A DNA stretch of 64,000 bases, taken from contig NZ_DF968180.1 of NCBI RefSeq assembly GCF_001192795.1, positions 596,580-660,579 on the forward strand, given 5' to 3'. Shown here in pieces: positions 38,941 to 47,943 of this stretch. The stretch comes from Flexilinea flocculi. GTDB taxonomy: Bacteria > Chloroflexota > Anaerolineae > Anaerolineales > Anaerolineaceae. The number at the start of each line of letters is the position of its first letter. The first letter of the stretch is position 1. The position numbers and the translations under genes were made by a program. Below the pieces are notes generated by a model that was not told the origin of the DNA, did not search any database, and saw only the letters and a list, made by a program, of their open reading frames with translations.

Positions 38941-40437
38941 TCATTTTTTGTAAGATTTTGCCCTTGTGAAATCAATGTAACCCTGATCGACGTTCACACT
39001 GATCAATTCCACCTGAACTCGATTGCCCACTTTCAACCCTGAAAAACCTCTGACTAATTTTCCTTCCACTGGAATGTCGATCAGACGAACCCAGGTTCCC
39101 TTCTGGGCAGCTCCTGTAACCAATGCGTCAAATTGTTTCCCGATTTTTGATTTTAACAACAATGCAGCGGCGGATTTTTCAACCTGGCGTTCTGCTTTTG
39201 TCGCAATATCTTCCTGTTCCGTCATATGTATGGCTAATGTTGCTAATTCCTCGAAAGAGTAGGGAGATCGCTGATTTTCCAGAGCAGCTTTCAGCAACCG
39301 CTGTGTGATTAAATCCGGATAACGTCGGTTGGGAGCTGTAGAATGCGTATAGTCTTTTATTGCGAGACCGAAGTGTCCGGGTGCTTCCAATCCTGGCTTT
39401 TGTGCCACATATTCACCGGATCCTAACAGTTTGATAATTGTCAGTGACACATCCGGAAAGCGCAGTGGATCTGCCTGTTGCTGCTTCATGAGAAATTCAT
39501 TTAATTTTCTGGAATCAGGTGAACCGGGCAATTGGAAATTGTATTCTTTCACAAATTCGACAATGCGATCCCATTTTTTTGGCTTGCGGACAACTCGACG
39601 AATATCCGGAATTTTCAGATCTTCCAAATAGCGGGCACAAACGCTGTTCGCGCAAATCATGAAATTTTCAATAATCTTTTTGGCACAATTTGTTTGTTCA
39701 ACCTGCAAATCAACAATCTGATTTCCTTGAAAAACCGGTCTGGCTTCAATCGTATCCAGATTGAGAGCACCTCTATAATCGCGATTCTTTTCAAGAATTT
39801 CAGCAATATTTTTCTGAAGGCGAATATTCTCAGCCAGTCCAGGTACGGAAGCAATCGCTGCCGGTTCACTGGCTTTCCCATCCAGCCAGGCAGCAACGCT
39901 GTTATACGCCAATTTTGCCTGATTACGAACAACTGCCCGGTAAATCTTTCCTTCTTTTAATGTTCCTTTTTTGTCATAGATCATATCGGTAACAATCGCC
40001 AGTCGGTCTTCATGAAAATTCAGAGATGTCAGATTCGTGGAAAATTTCTCCGGCAGCATCGGGAAAACCTTGGCTGCAGTATAAATGGAAGTCGTATTGT
40101 GGCTTGCAAATTGATCAATTGCGGAACCGCGCTTTATCAAAGCATCGACATCTGCCACAGCAACGCGGATGCGAATGGATCCATCTGGTAAAGGTTCTGC
40201 AACTGTTAATTGATCCAAATCCAATGAGTCATCATTATCAATCGATGCCCAGAGAAGATCTCGCAAATCCTGTATCAATGGATTATGATCAATCGAAGCC
40301 GGAAAATTGATTTTTTCCATTTCTTCAATGACATCTTGTGAAAACTCAGAATATAATCCGCGTTCATTTAAGACGCGCTGTGCAATATCTTGCAGAATTT
40401 TCAGATGATCCTGATTTTGTTCATTAAAATTATCCAT
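38941..40437 (-). CDS. Short RNase II/R (RNB) family exoribonuclease
   Basis: 498 residues, against 650-800 for usual RNase II/R. The RNB domain (about 35-390) has RIRVAVADVDALI at the metal site, VFPMLPEKFSTNLTSLN and RRYPDLITQRLL. A short S1-like barrel ends the protein (about 430-495). The N-terminal cold-shock domains are absent, and the usual HYV after the catalytic DVS is DAL. It probably degrades RNA 3' to 5', or acts on a restricted substrate such as 2'-5' or small RNAs. Confidence 0.85.
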   Translation of the reverse strand: MDNFNEQNQDHLKILQDIAQRVLNERGLYSEFSQDVIEEMEKINFPASIDHNPLIQDLRDLLWASIDNDDSLDLDQLTVAEPLPDGSIRIRVAVADVDALIKRGSAIDQFASHNTTSIYTAAKVFPMLPEKFSTNLTSLNFHEDRLAIVTDMIYDKKGTLKEGKIYRAVVRNQAKLAYNSVAAWLDGKASEPAAIASVPGLAENIRLQKNIAEILEKNRDYRGALNLDTIEARPVFQGNQIVDLQVEQTNCAKKIIENFMICANSVCARYLEDLKIPDIRRVVRKPKKWDRIVEFVKEYNFQLPGSPDSRKLNEFLMKQQQADPLRFPDVSLTIIKLLGSGEYVAQKPGLEAPGHFGLAIKDYTHSTAPNRRYPDLITQRLLKAALENQRSPYSFEELATLAIHMTEQEDIATKAERQVEKSAAALLLKSKIGKQFDALVTGAAQKGTWVRLIDIPVEGKLVRGFSGLKVGNRVQVELISVNVDQGYIDFTRAKSYKK

Positions 40438-40635
40438 AGTTCCTCTCTTCCTTAGATAAGCGATTCTTTTTCAGAAAAAAACAAGGGGATGCAGTTTTAT
40501 TTAAGTTTATGAAAGTATCCGTCGAACGGTTATTTCCTATTTAATCTTATCATCAACTAGGGGAATGGTCATTGTCAGCAATCTATAACAACGATTCCGA
40601 ATTTGAATTTGCTTTTCGAATCAATCAAGAAAATT

Positions 40636-40680
40636 TGTTGTTCTTATAATTTTGCGCTACGTGACAAAGATTTATATGAT
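40636..40680. repeat. Decayed interspersed hairpin copy
   Basis: TTGTTGTTCTTATAATTTTGCGC retains the left arm and apex of the family. The right arm (GACAAAGATTTATATGAT) pairs only partly. Confidence 0.4.
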
Positions 40681-40700
40681 GTATGATTCATGGATTGATC

Positions 40701-40776
40701 TGTCATTGCGAGGAAAGCGTCAGCTCGATGAATCAACCTTCCCTCAAGTGTCAGTAGATTGCTTCACCCTTACGGA
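40701..40776. repeat. TGTCATTGCGAG-type repeat, partial
   Basis: Begins TGTCATTGCGAGGAAAGCG and includes AGATTGCTTCACCCTTACGGA; the right inverted end is missing. Related copies lie at 49588 and 60970. Confidence 0.65.
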
Positions 40777-41020
40777 ATTCTCTCCTACAGGAAAATACCA
40801 CTACAGCAAATCATCCTTCTCATTTTGTAAATTGCTGATTGGACCATGTAATCGGGCAAATAAATTGCTATAATTAAAATAACAGTATTTTTGTACAAAG
40901 ATTTGAATCGAAAGCACATTATCCCGCAAATACTTGGATAATTTCCTTTTTCATACAGCCAGGACAGTCACACAATTGCGGAAAAAGCGTTTCATTCCCA
41001 ATTTTTTTCAAAGGCGGTCT

Positions 41021-42103
41021 ATGGAAAATCGTGAAAAATCCTTTCTCTCTGAGAAAGCAAATATTCTGATAGTCGATGATACGATTGAAAACCTGACATT
41101 ATTAAGTCGAATGTTAAAAGATTGCGGATTTACTGTCAGGCCGGTTCCGAATGGAAGATTAGCCATCCAGGCTGCACGGTTATCAAAACCGGACTTAATT
41201 CTGCTTGACATCATGATGCCTGAAATGGACGGTTTTGAAGTCTGTTCCCGGTTGAAAAAAGATGCTTCCTTAAAAGATATTCCAGTTTTGTTCATCAGCG
41301 CCTTAACCGAAACATCGGAAAAAGTCAAAGCTTTTGAAGTCGGAGGTTTGGATTATATTTCCAAACCATTTCAATTTGAAGAAGTGAAAGCCAGAGTGGA
41401 GACTCATTTGAAACTGAGCCGGCTGCAAAACGAGTTGGAACAGCAGGTACAGCGGCAAGTCAAGGAAATCTCAGAATCTCAGATGAGTATGATTTTTGGC
41501 CTTGCAAAATTGGCTGAAATTCGTGATACCGATACCGGAAGACATTTGGAACGTATCAGAATCTTATGTAAAACACTTGCAGATGAATTGCGCAATACTG
41601 AAACGTATCAGAGTATTGTGGACGAAAATTTCTGCAGACGAATTTTTGAAGCCAGTCCGCTGCATGATATTGGAAAAGTAGGTATAGTTGACAGCATCCT
41701 TCTGAAACCAGGGAAACTACTTCCAGACGAATTCGAAATCATGAAGCGCCATGCAGTCATCGGTGCCCAAACGCTGGAAGTTGTACAGGATCATTTCCCG
41801 AATAATGAATTCCTGAAGATGGGAATTGAAATTTCCAGGTCACATCACGAGAAGTGGAATGGACAAGGATATCCGGAAGGATTGGCGGGCAATCAGATTC
41901 CTCTCAGCGCAAGGATAATGGCAATTGCGGATGTCTATGATGCGATGCGGTCGAAGCGTATTTATAAAACCCCGATTTCGCATCATGTTACATGTGAAAG
42001 CATCGTTGAAAGCGCCGGGGTCAGTTTTGATCCTGAGTTGATTTCTTTATTTACAAATTTGGAAAGCACATTTGATCAAATCTGGATAGAATATCTGGAT
42101 TAA
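41021..42103 (+). CDS. Response regulator with HD-GYP domain (cyclic di-GMP phosphodiesterase)
   Basis: 360 residues. The receiver domain (about 12-130) has the DD pair in LIVDDTIEN, phospho-acceptor Asp in LILLDIMMPEMDG and Lys in DYISKPF. A coiled-coil linker leads to an HD-GYP domain (about 165-350) with SPLHDIGKVGI, the HAVIGA metal His and SHHEKWNGQGYPEGLAG; the GYP motif is intact, so it should hydrolyse c-di-GMP. The start at 41021 follows AAGGCGG; an in-frame ATG at 40934 would add 29 unrelated residues. No partner histidine kinase is adjacent. Confidence 0.93.
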   Translation: MENREKSFLSEKANILIVDDTIENLTLLSRMLKDCGFTVRPVPNGRLAIQAARLSKPDLILLDIMMPEMDGFEVCSRLKKDASLKDIPVLFISALTETSEKVKAFEVGGLDYISKPFQFEEVKARVETHLKLSRLQNELEQQVQRQVKEISESQMSMIFGLAKLAEIRDTDTGRHLERIRILCKTLADELRNTETYQSIVDENFCRRIFEASPLHDIGKVGIVDSILLKPGKLLPDEFEIMKRHAVIGAQTLEVVQDHFPNNEFLKMGIEISRSHHEKWNGQGYPEGLAGNQIPLSARIMAIADVYDAMRSKRIYKTPISHHVTCESIVESAGVSFDPELISLFTNLESTFDQIWIEYLD

Positions 42104-42278
42104 AACAGTCAAATATTTCTTTTTTTTTGTTTCAACAATTGAAAAACACCCTCGGTAATTTGCAATACGGTTCGATTTTGAATTGCTGAAATTTCTTTGG
42201 AAAAAGTGAATTCTTTTGGTTACTATCCAGAAGAAGATCATTTTGTTATTTACTTTTTTTTCATAATTTGGAGGACTA

Positions 42279-42611
42279 ATGAAATTTGTAAAAGTTGCCG
42301 AAGTTCAGGAATTCGCTGCAATAGCAAAGAAAAAAATTGATTTCAATGGTACAGAAATTCTTCTGGTACGAAAAAAAGATGTCTATTATGCTGTCAACAA
42401 TCGCTGCCCGCATATGGGTGGATCTCTCTATGATGGAATATTTAAGGGAGACGCAGTATTTTGTCCAAAACATGGATCTGGCTTCAATCTAAAAACAGGC
42501 GAAGTTATCGAGCAGGGAAAACTCCTGTTCATAAAAGTGAATGTGAAAAATATTCAGACATATCCTGTTAAAATTGAAGGCAATGAAATTTTCATCGGAA
42601 TCGAATCATAA
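42279..42611 (+). CDS. Rieske-type [2Fe-2S] ferredoxin
   Basis: 110 residues. The cluster motifs CPHMGGSL and CPKHGSGF (C-x-H ... C-x2-H) are both complete. It resembles soluble Rieske ferredoxins of dioxygenase/nitrite reductase small-subunit type, which carry electrons to oxygenases or reductases. No oxygenase is nearby. GGAGGACTA precedes the ATG. Its end overlaps the following MFS gene by 29 bp. Confidence 0.93.
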   Translation: MKFVKVAEVQEFAAIAKKKIDFNGTEILLVRKKDVYYAVNNRCPHMGGSLYDGIFKGDAVFCPKHGSGFNLKTGEVIEQGKLLFIKVNVKNIQTYPVKIEGNEIFIGIES

Positions 42612-43809
42612 GATTACTTCAACACAACTGTTTATCCCTTTATCCCTGGGATTAGCCCTTGGTACATTGGGAGATACGATATTATATGTCGCACTTCCTC
42701 AAGAAAAAATACTTCTTCAAACGGGTTTAACGACAGGTGCAGTTGGACTAATTCTGGGATTAAATCGGTTAGCAAGGCTATTAACAAATCATCCGGTTGG
42801 TACTTTGTATTGTTATCTTCCACGCCGAAAGATCATGATTCCCGCTGCATTTCTGGGTGTGATAGCATCTGTTTGTTATGCGCTTAGTACCAACATCACT
42901 TTGATGATTGCTGGAAGGGTCATTTGGGGGTTAGCCTGGTCAGGGTTATGGATCGGTGCAACAACAATGACCCTTGATATATCCACTGATGAAAATCGTG
43001 GAAAAATGTCAGGAATTCTGGCTTTTACGACAACGATTGGTTTAACAATTTGTTCGCTGACAGCAGGTGTTTTATGCGATTGGCTCGGTTTTCACTTAGC
43101 TATGTGGTTCACTGTTTTTGCTTGTTCACTGAACGTAATTGTTTGGTTATTTTTTTTACCGGAAACCATCACATCTTTTCGGAGTAAAAAAAATCAATCG
43201 CTATTGCCGCAGACCCAAGCTGCTATGAATACTCGAAGTCTGTTTAAGATTTCAGGATTCATCGGCATTCCATTATTTGCTCAAAACTTTGTATATAACG
43301 GTGTAATTGTTTCCACAACTGTTCTTTGGTTAGAACGTTTTTTGGGAGATGGCGTAAAACTGTTCCATACATTTGTTCCAATTGTGACATTAGCAGGTAT
43401 TTATAGTGCGTTCCGAATACTGATCGGAGCAACAAGCGGTCCAATAGCAGGTGCTTTTACTGATCGAACAGGAAATAGGAAAACCGCTTTAGTGATCATG
43501 TTAATCTTTGGCGCATGTACGACTTTTCTTTTAGGATTATCTATTCCTATATTAGCTTTTACTGGCGCAATTCTTGGCAGTATCGCAACAGGAGCGATTT
43601 CTACATTGGTGTATGCCTGGGCAGGAGACCGATTCCAAAGCGAATCTGCCAGCAAAGCCATTGGTATGATTAATAGTATGGGTGACCTGGGCAGCGCGCT
43701 CGGCCCGATCATCGCATTGAACCTAATCCCTCTTTTCGGATTACCGAAAGTTTATAGTTCCCTGGGCCTTATTTTTATTGCGGCGATATTGTCTATCCTA
43801 AAAGTATAA
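42583..43809 (+). CDS. MFS transporter
   Basis: 408 residues with about twelve membrane helices. Helix 1-2 loop and helix 4-5 motifs (GRVIWGLAWSGLWIGATTMTLD) are of the drug/sugar MFS type; SGPIAGAFTDRTGNRK is the second-half loop 8-9 version of the MFS signature. Substrate unknown. The start is ambiguous: ATG at 42583 lies inside the Rieske gene, and TTG at 42574 is also in frame. Overlap suggests translational coupling with the Rieske gene. Confidence 0.85.
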   Translation: MKFSSESNHKITSTQLFIPLSLGLALGTLGDTILYVALPQEKILLQTGLTTGAVGLILGLNRLARLLTNHPVGTLYCYLPRRKIMIPAAFLGVIASVCYALSTNITLMIAGRVIWGLAWSGLWIGATTMTLDISTDENRGKMSGILAFTTTIGLTICSLTAGVLCDWLGFHLAMWFTVFACSLNVIVWLFFLPETITSFRSKKNQSLLPQTQAAMNTRSLFKISGFIGIPLFAQNFVYNGVIVSTTVLWLERFLGDGVKLFHTFVPIVTLAGIYSAFRILIGATSGPIAGAFTDRTGNRKTALVIMLIFGACTTFLLGLSIPILAFTGAILGSIATGAISTLVYAWAGDRFQSESASKAIGMINSMGDLGSALGPIIALNLIPLFGLPKVYSSLGLIFIAAILSILKV

Positions 43810-43901
43810 AAAAACATTAAACAGGGGCTTTTTATACCAATAAAGATATGGATGACCGATCGAATCAGGAAAGGTTATTTCAAATCACCGTTGATTCTTG
43901 C

Positions 43902-44153
43902 TTATGAAGGTTTTTCCTTCGAGCTTGAAAAAGGGATTGCATCCGGTCCGGAAATCGCTTTTTGAAATTCTTTGATAATTTCCTGTGCCTGCTCTCTGGT
44001 CAAGTAGAGGTTGGTTTCTCCTCCATAAAAAATTTTTTCATCCTCAGCACAATCTTCAGTGATTCGAACGCAGATATCGTCTTCAAATTCTGCATCTGCC
44101 TTGTCTACAAAAACTTCCACTTTTAGACTGTTATTTAATAAGAAGACAGCCAT
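43902..44153 (-). CDS. Small acidic protein of unknown function
   Basis: 83 residues, beta-rich first half (MAVFLLNNSLKVEVFVDKADAEFEDDICVRITEDC) then an amphipathic helix (TREQAQEIIKEFQKAI). A strong AAAGGAG site ten bases before the ATG supports translation. No known family recognised. It sits alone between convergent neighbours. Confidence 0.65.
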   Translation of the reverse strand: MAVFLLNNSLKVEVFVDKADAEFEDDICVRITEDCAEDEKIFYGGETNLYLTREQAQEIIKEFQKAISGPDAIPFSSSKEKPS

Positions 44154-44564
44154 CTCTTTTCTCCTTTTTGATAATTTTTAAAGGATCTCGATTCCGAATA
44201 AGCTATTTCATCGATCCTGTGGGCATTTTTTACGCACAGGAAAGATCTCATTAAATTAATTATACTCATATGAAACAGCAACAGAATCACAATTCAGCGA
44301 TTCGAAATTTGGTCAGGGTTCTTTTTTATTATGATGATGTTGCGCTTCGCGCAACATCATCATACCAACAAGTTTTATCTGATTGATAAGTTTAGTGAGT
44401 CAATATTTCGAATTGCTGATTCGAAATATAACTTTATGGTAAAGGTCCTTGTTATGAAATTATGGATCTTGCTTTCATGAAATCAGGGTCATAACTGATT
44501 TATACCGCAACGAATTCGTAATCGCACGTATAATTAAAGCAAAAACATCATCAAGGAGCTCTTC
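44154..44564. other. Divergent intergenic region upstream of gcvH
   Basis: No gene seen. It holds a complete hairpin element (44295-44418), a further CTGATTCGAAATAT terminus at 44416-44429 and TATAAT at about 44531. The paired aptamer motifs of a glycine riboswitch were not found. Confidence 0.6.
44295..44418. repeat. Complete interspersed hairpin element (124 bp)
   Basis: The left end CAGCGATTCGAAATTT (44295) and right end AATATTTCGAATTGCTG (to 44418) are inverted copies. The hairpin at 44330-44364 has perfect 16-bp arms TATGATGATGTTGCGC / GCGCAACATCATCATA with a 3-nt loop TTC. Confidence 0.8.
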
Positions 44565-44954
44565 ATGAATATTATTCCTGGCTTTTTTTATTCAAAGAAT
44601 GACGAATGGGTTGAAGTCAAAGGGACAAAAGCTACAGTTGGGATTACTGATTTTGCCCAAAACTCCCTGTCAGATATTGTATTTGTAGAAATCAGTGTCT
44701 CAGAAGGTGATCATGTCGAAGCCTCAGATTTAATTGGTACGGTTGAGTCAGTTAAAGCCGCTTCTGATGTTTATACGCCGGTGGCAGGTGTCGTTGTTGC
44801 GGCCAATGAATCTGTTATTGACAATCCCGAATTGATCAATGCCGACCCGTTTGGGAAAGCCTGGCTCATTCAAGTAGAAAATGAAGATGGTATTGATACC
44901 AGCGGACTGATGAATGCAGAGGAGTATAAGACTTACTGCGAAGGACGGGGATAA
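44565..44954 (+). CDS. gcvH: Glycine cleavage system H protein
   Basis: 129 residues, lipoyl-carrier domain. The lipoylated Lys lies in GTVESVKAASDVYTPVAG. It shuttles the aminomethyl group between the P, T and L proteins. AAGGAG precedes the ATG. The stop directly abuts the gcvPA start (TAAATG), so the genes are translationally coupled. Confidence 0.97.
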   Translation: MNIIPGFFYSKNDEWVEVKGTKATVGITDFAQNSLSDIVFVEISVSEGDHVEASDLIGTVESVKAASDVYTPVAGVVVAANESVIDNPELINADPFGKAWLIQVENEDGIDTSGLMNAEEYKTYCEGRG

Positions 44955-46319
44955 ATGATGTTCATTCCACATAGTGATGCCGAACGGGATGAAATGCTTG
45001 CCGCAATCGGTATTCAATCGATGGATGATTTATTTGAAGCAATTCCAAAGAGATACCGCTTCCCAAAAATCAATCTGCATGAAGGTATGACTGAAATTGA
45101 AGCGTCTGCTCAATTAAAAGAAATCGCAGAAGCTGATCTTTCCGTCGAAGATGTTTCCTGCTTCCTGGGAGCAGGAGCATATCATCACTATATCCCTGCT
45201 GTGATTGACAATCTGATCAGCCGAGGAGAATTTTATACAGCCTACACACCTTATCAACCGGAAATATCTCAGGGTACGCTGCAAGGAATTTTCGAATATC
45301 AAAGTCTGATCGCCAGACTCACCGGCATGGAAGCTGCCAATGCATCCCATTATGACGGCGCAACTGCTTGTGCCGAGGCGGGAATTCTGGCATATCATCA
45401 ATTCCGCGGTAAACGAAAAAAAATACTGGTATCTCCTGGCCTTCATCCGCACTATGCGGCTGTCATGCAGACCTATTTGGAGAATTTTGACGGTGTACAT
45501 ATCGAAATTCCCGAATTCAAATCATTAGATTCAGTCACGCCGCAGAATTTGGCTGATTTGATTGACGAAGAAACAGCGATGGTGATGGTTCAATATCCGG
45601 ATTTTTTTGGACAGTTGTTTGATTACTCGGAATTTGCAGAAATAGTCCATGCAAAAGGAGCGTTGTTCTGCATGAGTGTCAATCCAATCGCTTTAGGCCT
45701 TTTGAAAACTCCTGGTGAGATGGGAGCAGATATCGTCGTCGGTGAAGGACAGCCATTAGGAATTCCGCTATCGTTAGGTGGTCCGTATCTTGGACTTTTT
45801 GCGGCAAAAAAGGATTTAATTCGGAAAGTTTCGGGACGAATTGTCGGAGAAACTGTCGATAATCGCGGACAAAAAGCCTATGTGCTGACGTTAACAGCTC
45901 GTGAACAGCATATCCGGCGCGAAAAGGCAACCTCCAATATTTGCTCGAATCAAGGTTTAAATGCCTTAACTGCCGCGATCTACCTGAGCCTTTTAGGAAA
46001 AAAAGGATTACAGGATGTGGCACGATTGTGTTATGACAAGGCACACTACGCAGCCGAGAGAATTAGCAAGATACCCGGATTTCACGTATTGAATTCGACC
46101 CCGTTTTTCCATGAATTTGCTGTTGCTTGTCCTGCACCTGTCTCCGAAATAAACGAACATTTGCTGCACCATGGGATTCTGGGCGGATTGGATCTTTCCA
46201 GGATGATTCCATCTTTACAGAATGTGATGCTAATTGCGGTGACAGAATTGAACTCAAAAGAGGCGATTGATGATTTCTGCCGTATTCTTTCAGGAGACGA
46301 AAATGATGATGAATCGTGA
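44955..46319 (+). CDS. gcvPA: Glycine dehydrogenase (decarboxylating) subunit 1
   Basis: 454 residues, the N-terminal half of the two-subunit glycine decarboxylase. Family blocks: FLGAGAYHHYIPAVID, AYTPYQPEISQGTLQ, and EGQPLGIPLSLGGPYLG. It forms the P protein with GcvPB, using PLP bound to the other subunit. It starts immediately after gcvH, and its last 17 bases overlap gcvPB. Confidence 0.97.
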   Translation: MMFIPHSDAERDEMLAAIGIQSMDDLFEAIPKRYRFPKINLHEGMTEIEASAQLKEIAEADLSVEDVSCFLGAGAYHHYIPAVIDNLISRGEFYTAYTPYQPEISQGTLQGIFEYQSLIARLTGMEAANASHYDGATACAEAGILAYHQFRGKRKKILVSPGLHPHYAAVMQTYLENFDGVHIEIPEFKSLDSVTPQNLADLIDEETAMVMVQYPDFFGQLFDYSEFAEIVHAKGALFCMSVNPIALGLLKTPGEMGADIVVGEGQPLGIPLSLGGPYLGLFAAKKDLIRKVSGRIVGETVDNRGQKAYVLTLTAREQHIRREKATSNICSNQGLNALTAAIYLSLLGKKGLQDVARLCYDKAHYAAERISKIPGFHVLNSTPFFHEFAVACPAPVSEINEHLLHHGILGGLDLSRMIPSLQNVMLIAVTELNSKEAIDDFCRILSGDENDDES

Positions 46320-47760
46320 ACAAAAAACAATTTTTGAACTCTCTTCTGAAGGGCGGAACGGTTTCAGATTTCCAAAATCGGATGTCAAGGCGGCTGAGCT
46401 GCCGAATGATTTGATGCGTGAAACTTTACCGCTACCGGAATTATCAGAAATGGATGTAGTCAGACATTATACACGGCTGTCGGCATTGAACTATTCGGTA
46501 GATACCGGCTTTTACCCGCTTGGGTCCTGTACAATGAAATACAATCCGAAAATCTGTGAAAAGGCCGCAAGATTTTCAGGGTTTTCACAGCTTCATCCGT
46601 TGCAGCCGGTAGAAACAGTGCAGGGCGCTTTGTTAATTCTGTATGAAATGCAAGAGATACTACAGGAAATCAGTGGATTTCATGCAGCATCCCTGACTCC
46701 AGCTGCTGGCGCTCACGGCGAGTTTAGCGGCGTTAAAATGATAGCTGCTTATCACAATCAGCGCGATAACAGTCGCCGTAAGGTGATGCTGATTCCTGAC
46801 AGCGCCCATGGCACCAATCCCGCATCTTCAGTGATGTGCGGTTTTCGGGTACAACCTGTCAATACGAATGAGCGGGGAAATATCGATCTGAAATCACTTG
46901 CCGCCTATTGTAATGACGAGCTCGCTGGAATTATGATCACGAACCCGAACACGCTTGGACTCTTTGATGAAAATTTGATTGAGGCGATTGACATGGTCCA
47001 TCAAGCCGGAGGTCTGGTATATGGCGACGGTGCGAACATGAACGCTTTGCTGGGAATCGCCAAACCGGCTGAACTGGGTTTTGATGTAATGCATTTTAAT
47101 CTTCACAAAACTTTTGCTACTCCACACGGCGGCGGAGGGCCAGGCGCCGGTGCAGTTTGTTGTACCGAACGGTTGCGCGACTTTCTGCCGGGTCCAATCG
47201 CTGCTGTCATTGAACCAGCTACCGATGAATTACCTCCGCTCTATGGATGGAAAATGCCTGAAAAGAGTATCGGACAAGTCGGATCTTTCTGGGGACATTT
47301 TGACGTAATCGTAAAAGCCTACACCTATTGTCTGATGCTGGGGCGCGATGGATTAAAACGAGTTGCCGAATTTGCCACCCTTAATGCAAATTATCTGATG
47401 TCTGCGCTGAAGGATGTATATCCGCTTCCCTATGATCGTATCTGTATGCACGAATTTGTTCTGGATGTAAAATGGCCGGATGCTCCGGATGTCCGTGCTT
47501 TGGACGTTGCGAAGCGGTTGATGGATTATGATTTTCATCCACCAACCAATTACTTTCCGCTCATTGTCCATGAAGCGCTGATGATTGAACCGACCGAGAC
47601 TGAAAGCAAGCAGACACTCGATCTGTTCATTGAGGCGATGCGGAGCATTGCCAAAGAGGCGCATGAACAGCCTGAATTACTGCACGATGCTCCGGTTAAT
47701 ACGCCATTCGGGCGGATGGATGAAGTCAAAGCTGCAAAGGATTTGAAAATCACAGAATAA
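46303..47760 (+). CDS. gcvPB: Glycine dehydrogenase (decarboxylating) subunit 2
   Basis: 485 residues. It carries the PLP lysine in FNLHKTFATPHGGGGPG. Also SVDTGFYPLGSCTMKYNPK and DSAHGTNPASS are signature blocks. It starts at 46303, six bases after AGGAG within the gcvPA coding region (longer in-frame start at 46267 rejected). gcvT and lpd are not adjacent, so the rest of the glycine cleavage system must lie elsewhere. Confidence 0.97.
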   Translation: MMMNREQKTIFELSSEGRNGFRFPKSDVKAAELPNDLMRETLPLPELSEMDVVRHYTRLSALNYSVDTGFYPLGSCTMKYNPKICEKAARFSGFSQLHPLQPVETVQGALLILYEMQEILQEISGFHAASLTPAAGAHGEFSGVKMIAAYHNQRDNSRRKVMLIPDSAHGTNPASSVMCGFRVQPVNTNERGNIDLKSLAAYCNDELAGIMITNPNTLGLFDENLIEAIDMVHQAGGLVYGDGANMNALLGIAKPAELGFDVMHFNLHKTFATPHGGGGPGAGAVCCTERLRDFLPGPIAAVIEPATDELPPLYGWKMPEKSIGQVGSFWGHFDVIVKAYTYCLMLGRDGLKRVAEFATLNANYLMSALKDVYPLPYDRICMHEFVLDVKWPDAPDVRALDVAKRLMDYDFHPPTNYFPLIVHEALMIEPTETESKQTLDLFIEAMRSIAKEAHEQPELLHDAPVNTPFGRMDEVKAAKDLKITE

Positions 47761-47943
47761 ATATTGCTGATTGCAGAAATCCGAAGGGATTTCGGGCATG
47801 CGGTTTTATTCATGATATGGATGAGTGTATGGATGTTGAAGTTATTTGCCTTACACTCATTTTTAATGCTGAAGAGAGTCAGATCGCTCTTCTCATAAAT
47901 TATTAGATTCCATCGGATTCTTGTGAGAGATGAAAAGGAAATT

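Larger units (their letters stand above)
40438..41020. other. Intergenic region with both repeat families
   Basis: No gene supported. It contains a decayed hairpin element (40636-40680, preceded by TTTTCGAATCAATCAAG), a TGTCATTGCGAG-type repeat (40701-40776) and a perfect TATAAT at 40869-40874 that could be the -10 box of the following response regulator gene, though no good -35 box is seen. Confidence 0.55.

Noticed and set aside
40652-40873. 73-codon frame in the region before the HD-GYP gene
   Set aside because: It consists largely of the TGTCATTGCGAG repeat and has no ribosome-binding site.
44154-44564. Possible glycine riboswitch upstream of gcvH
   Set aside because: I could not find the paired aptamer motifs; only a hairpin element and TATAAT are seen.
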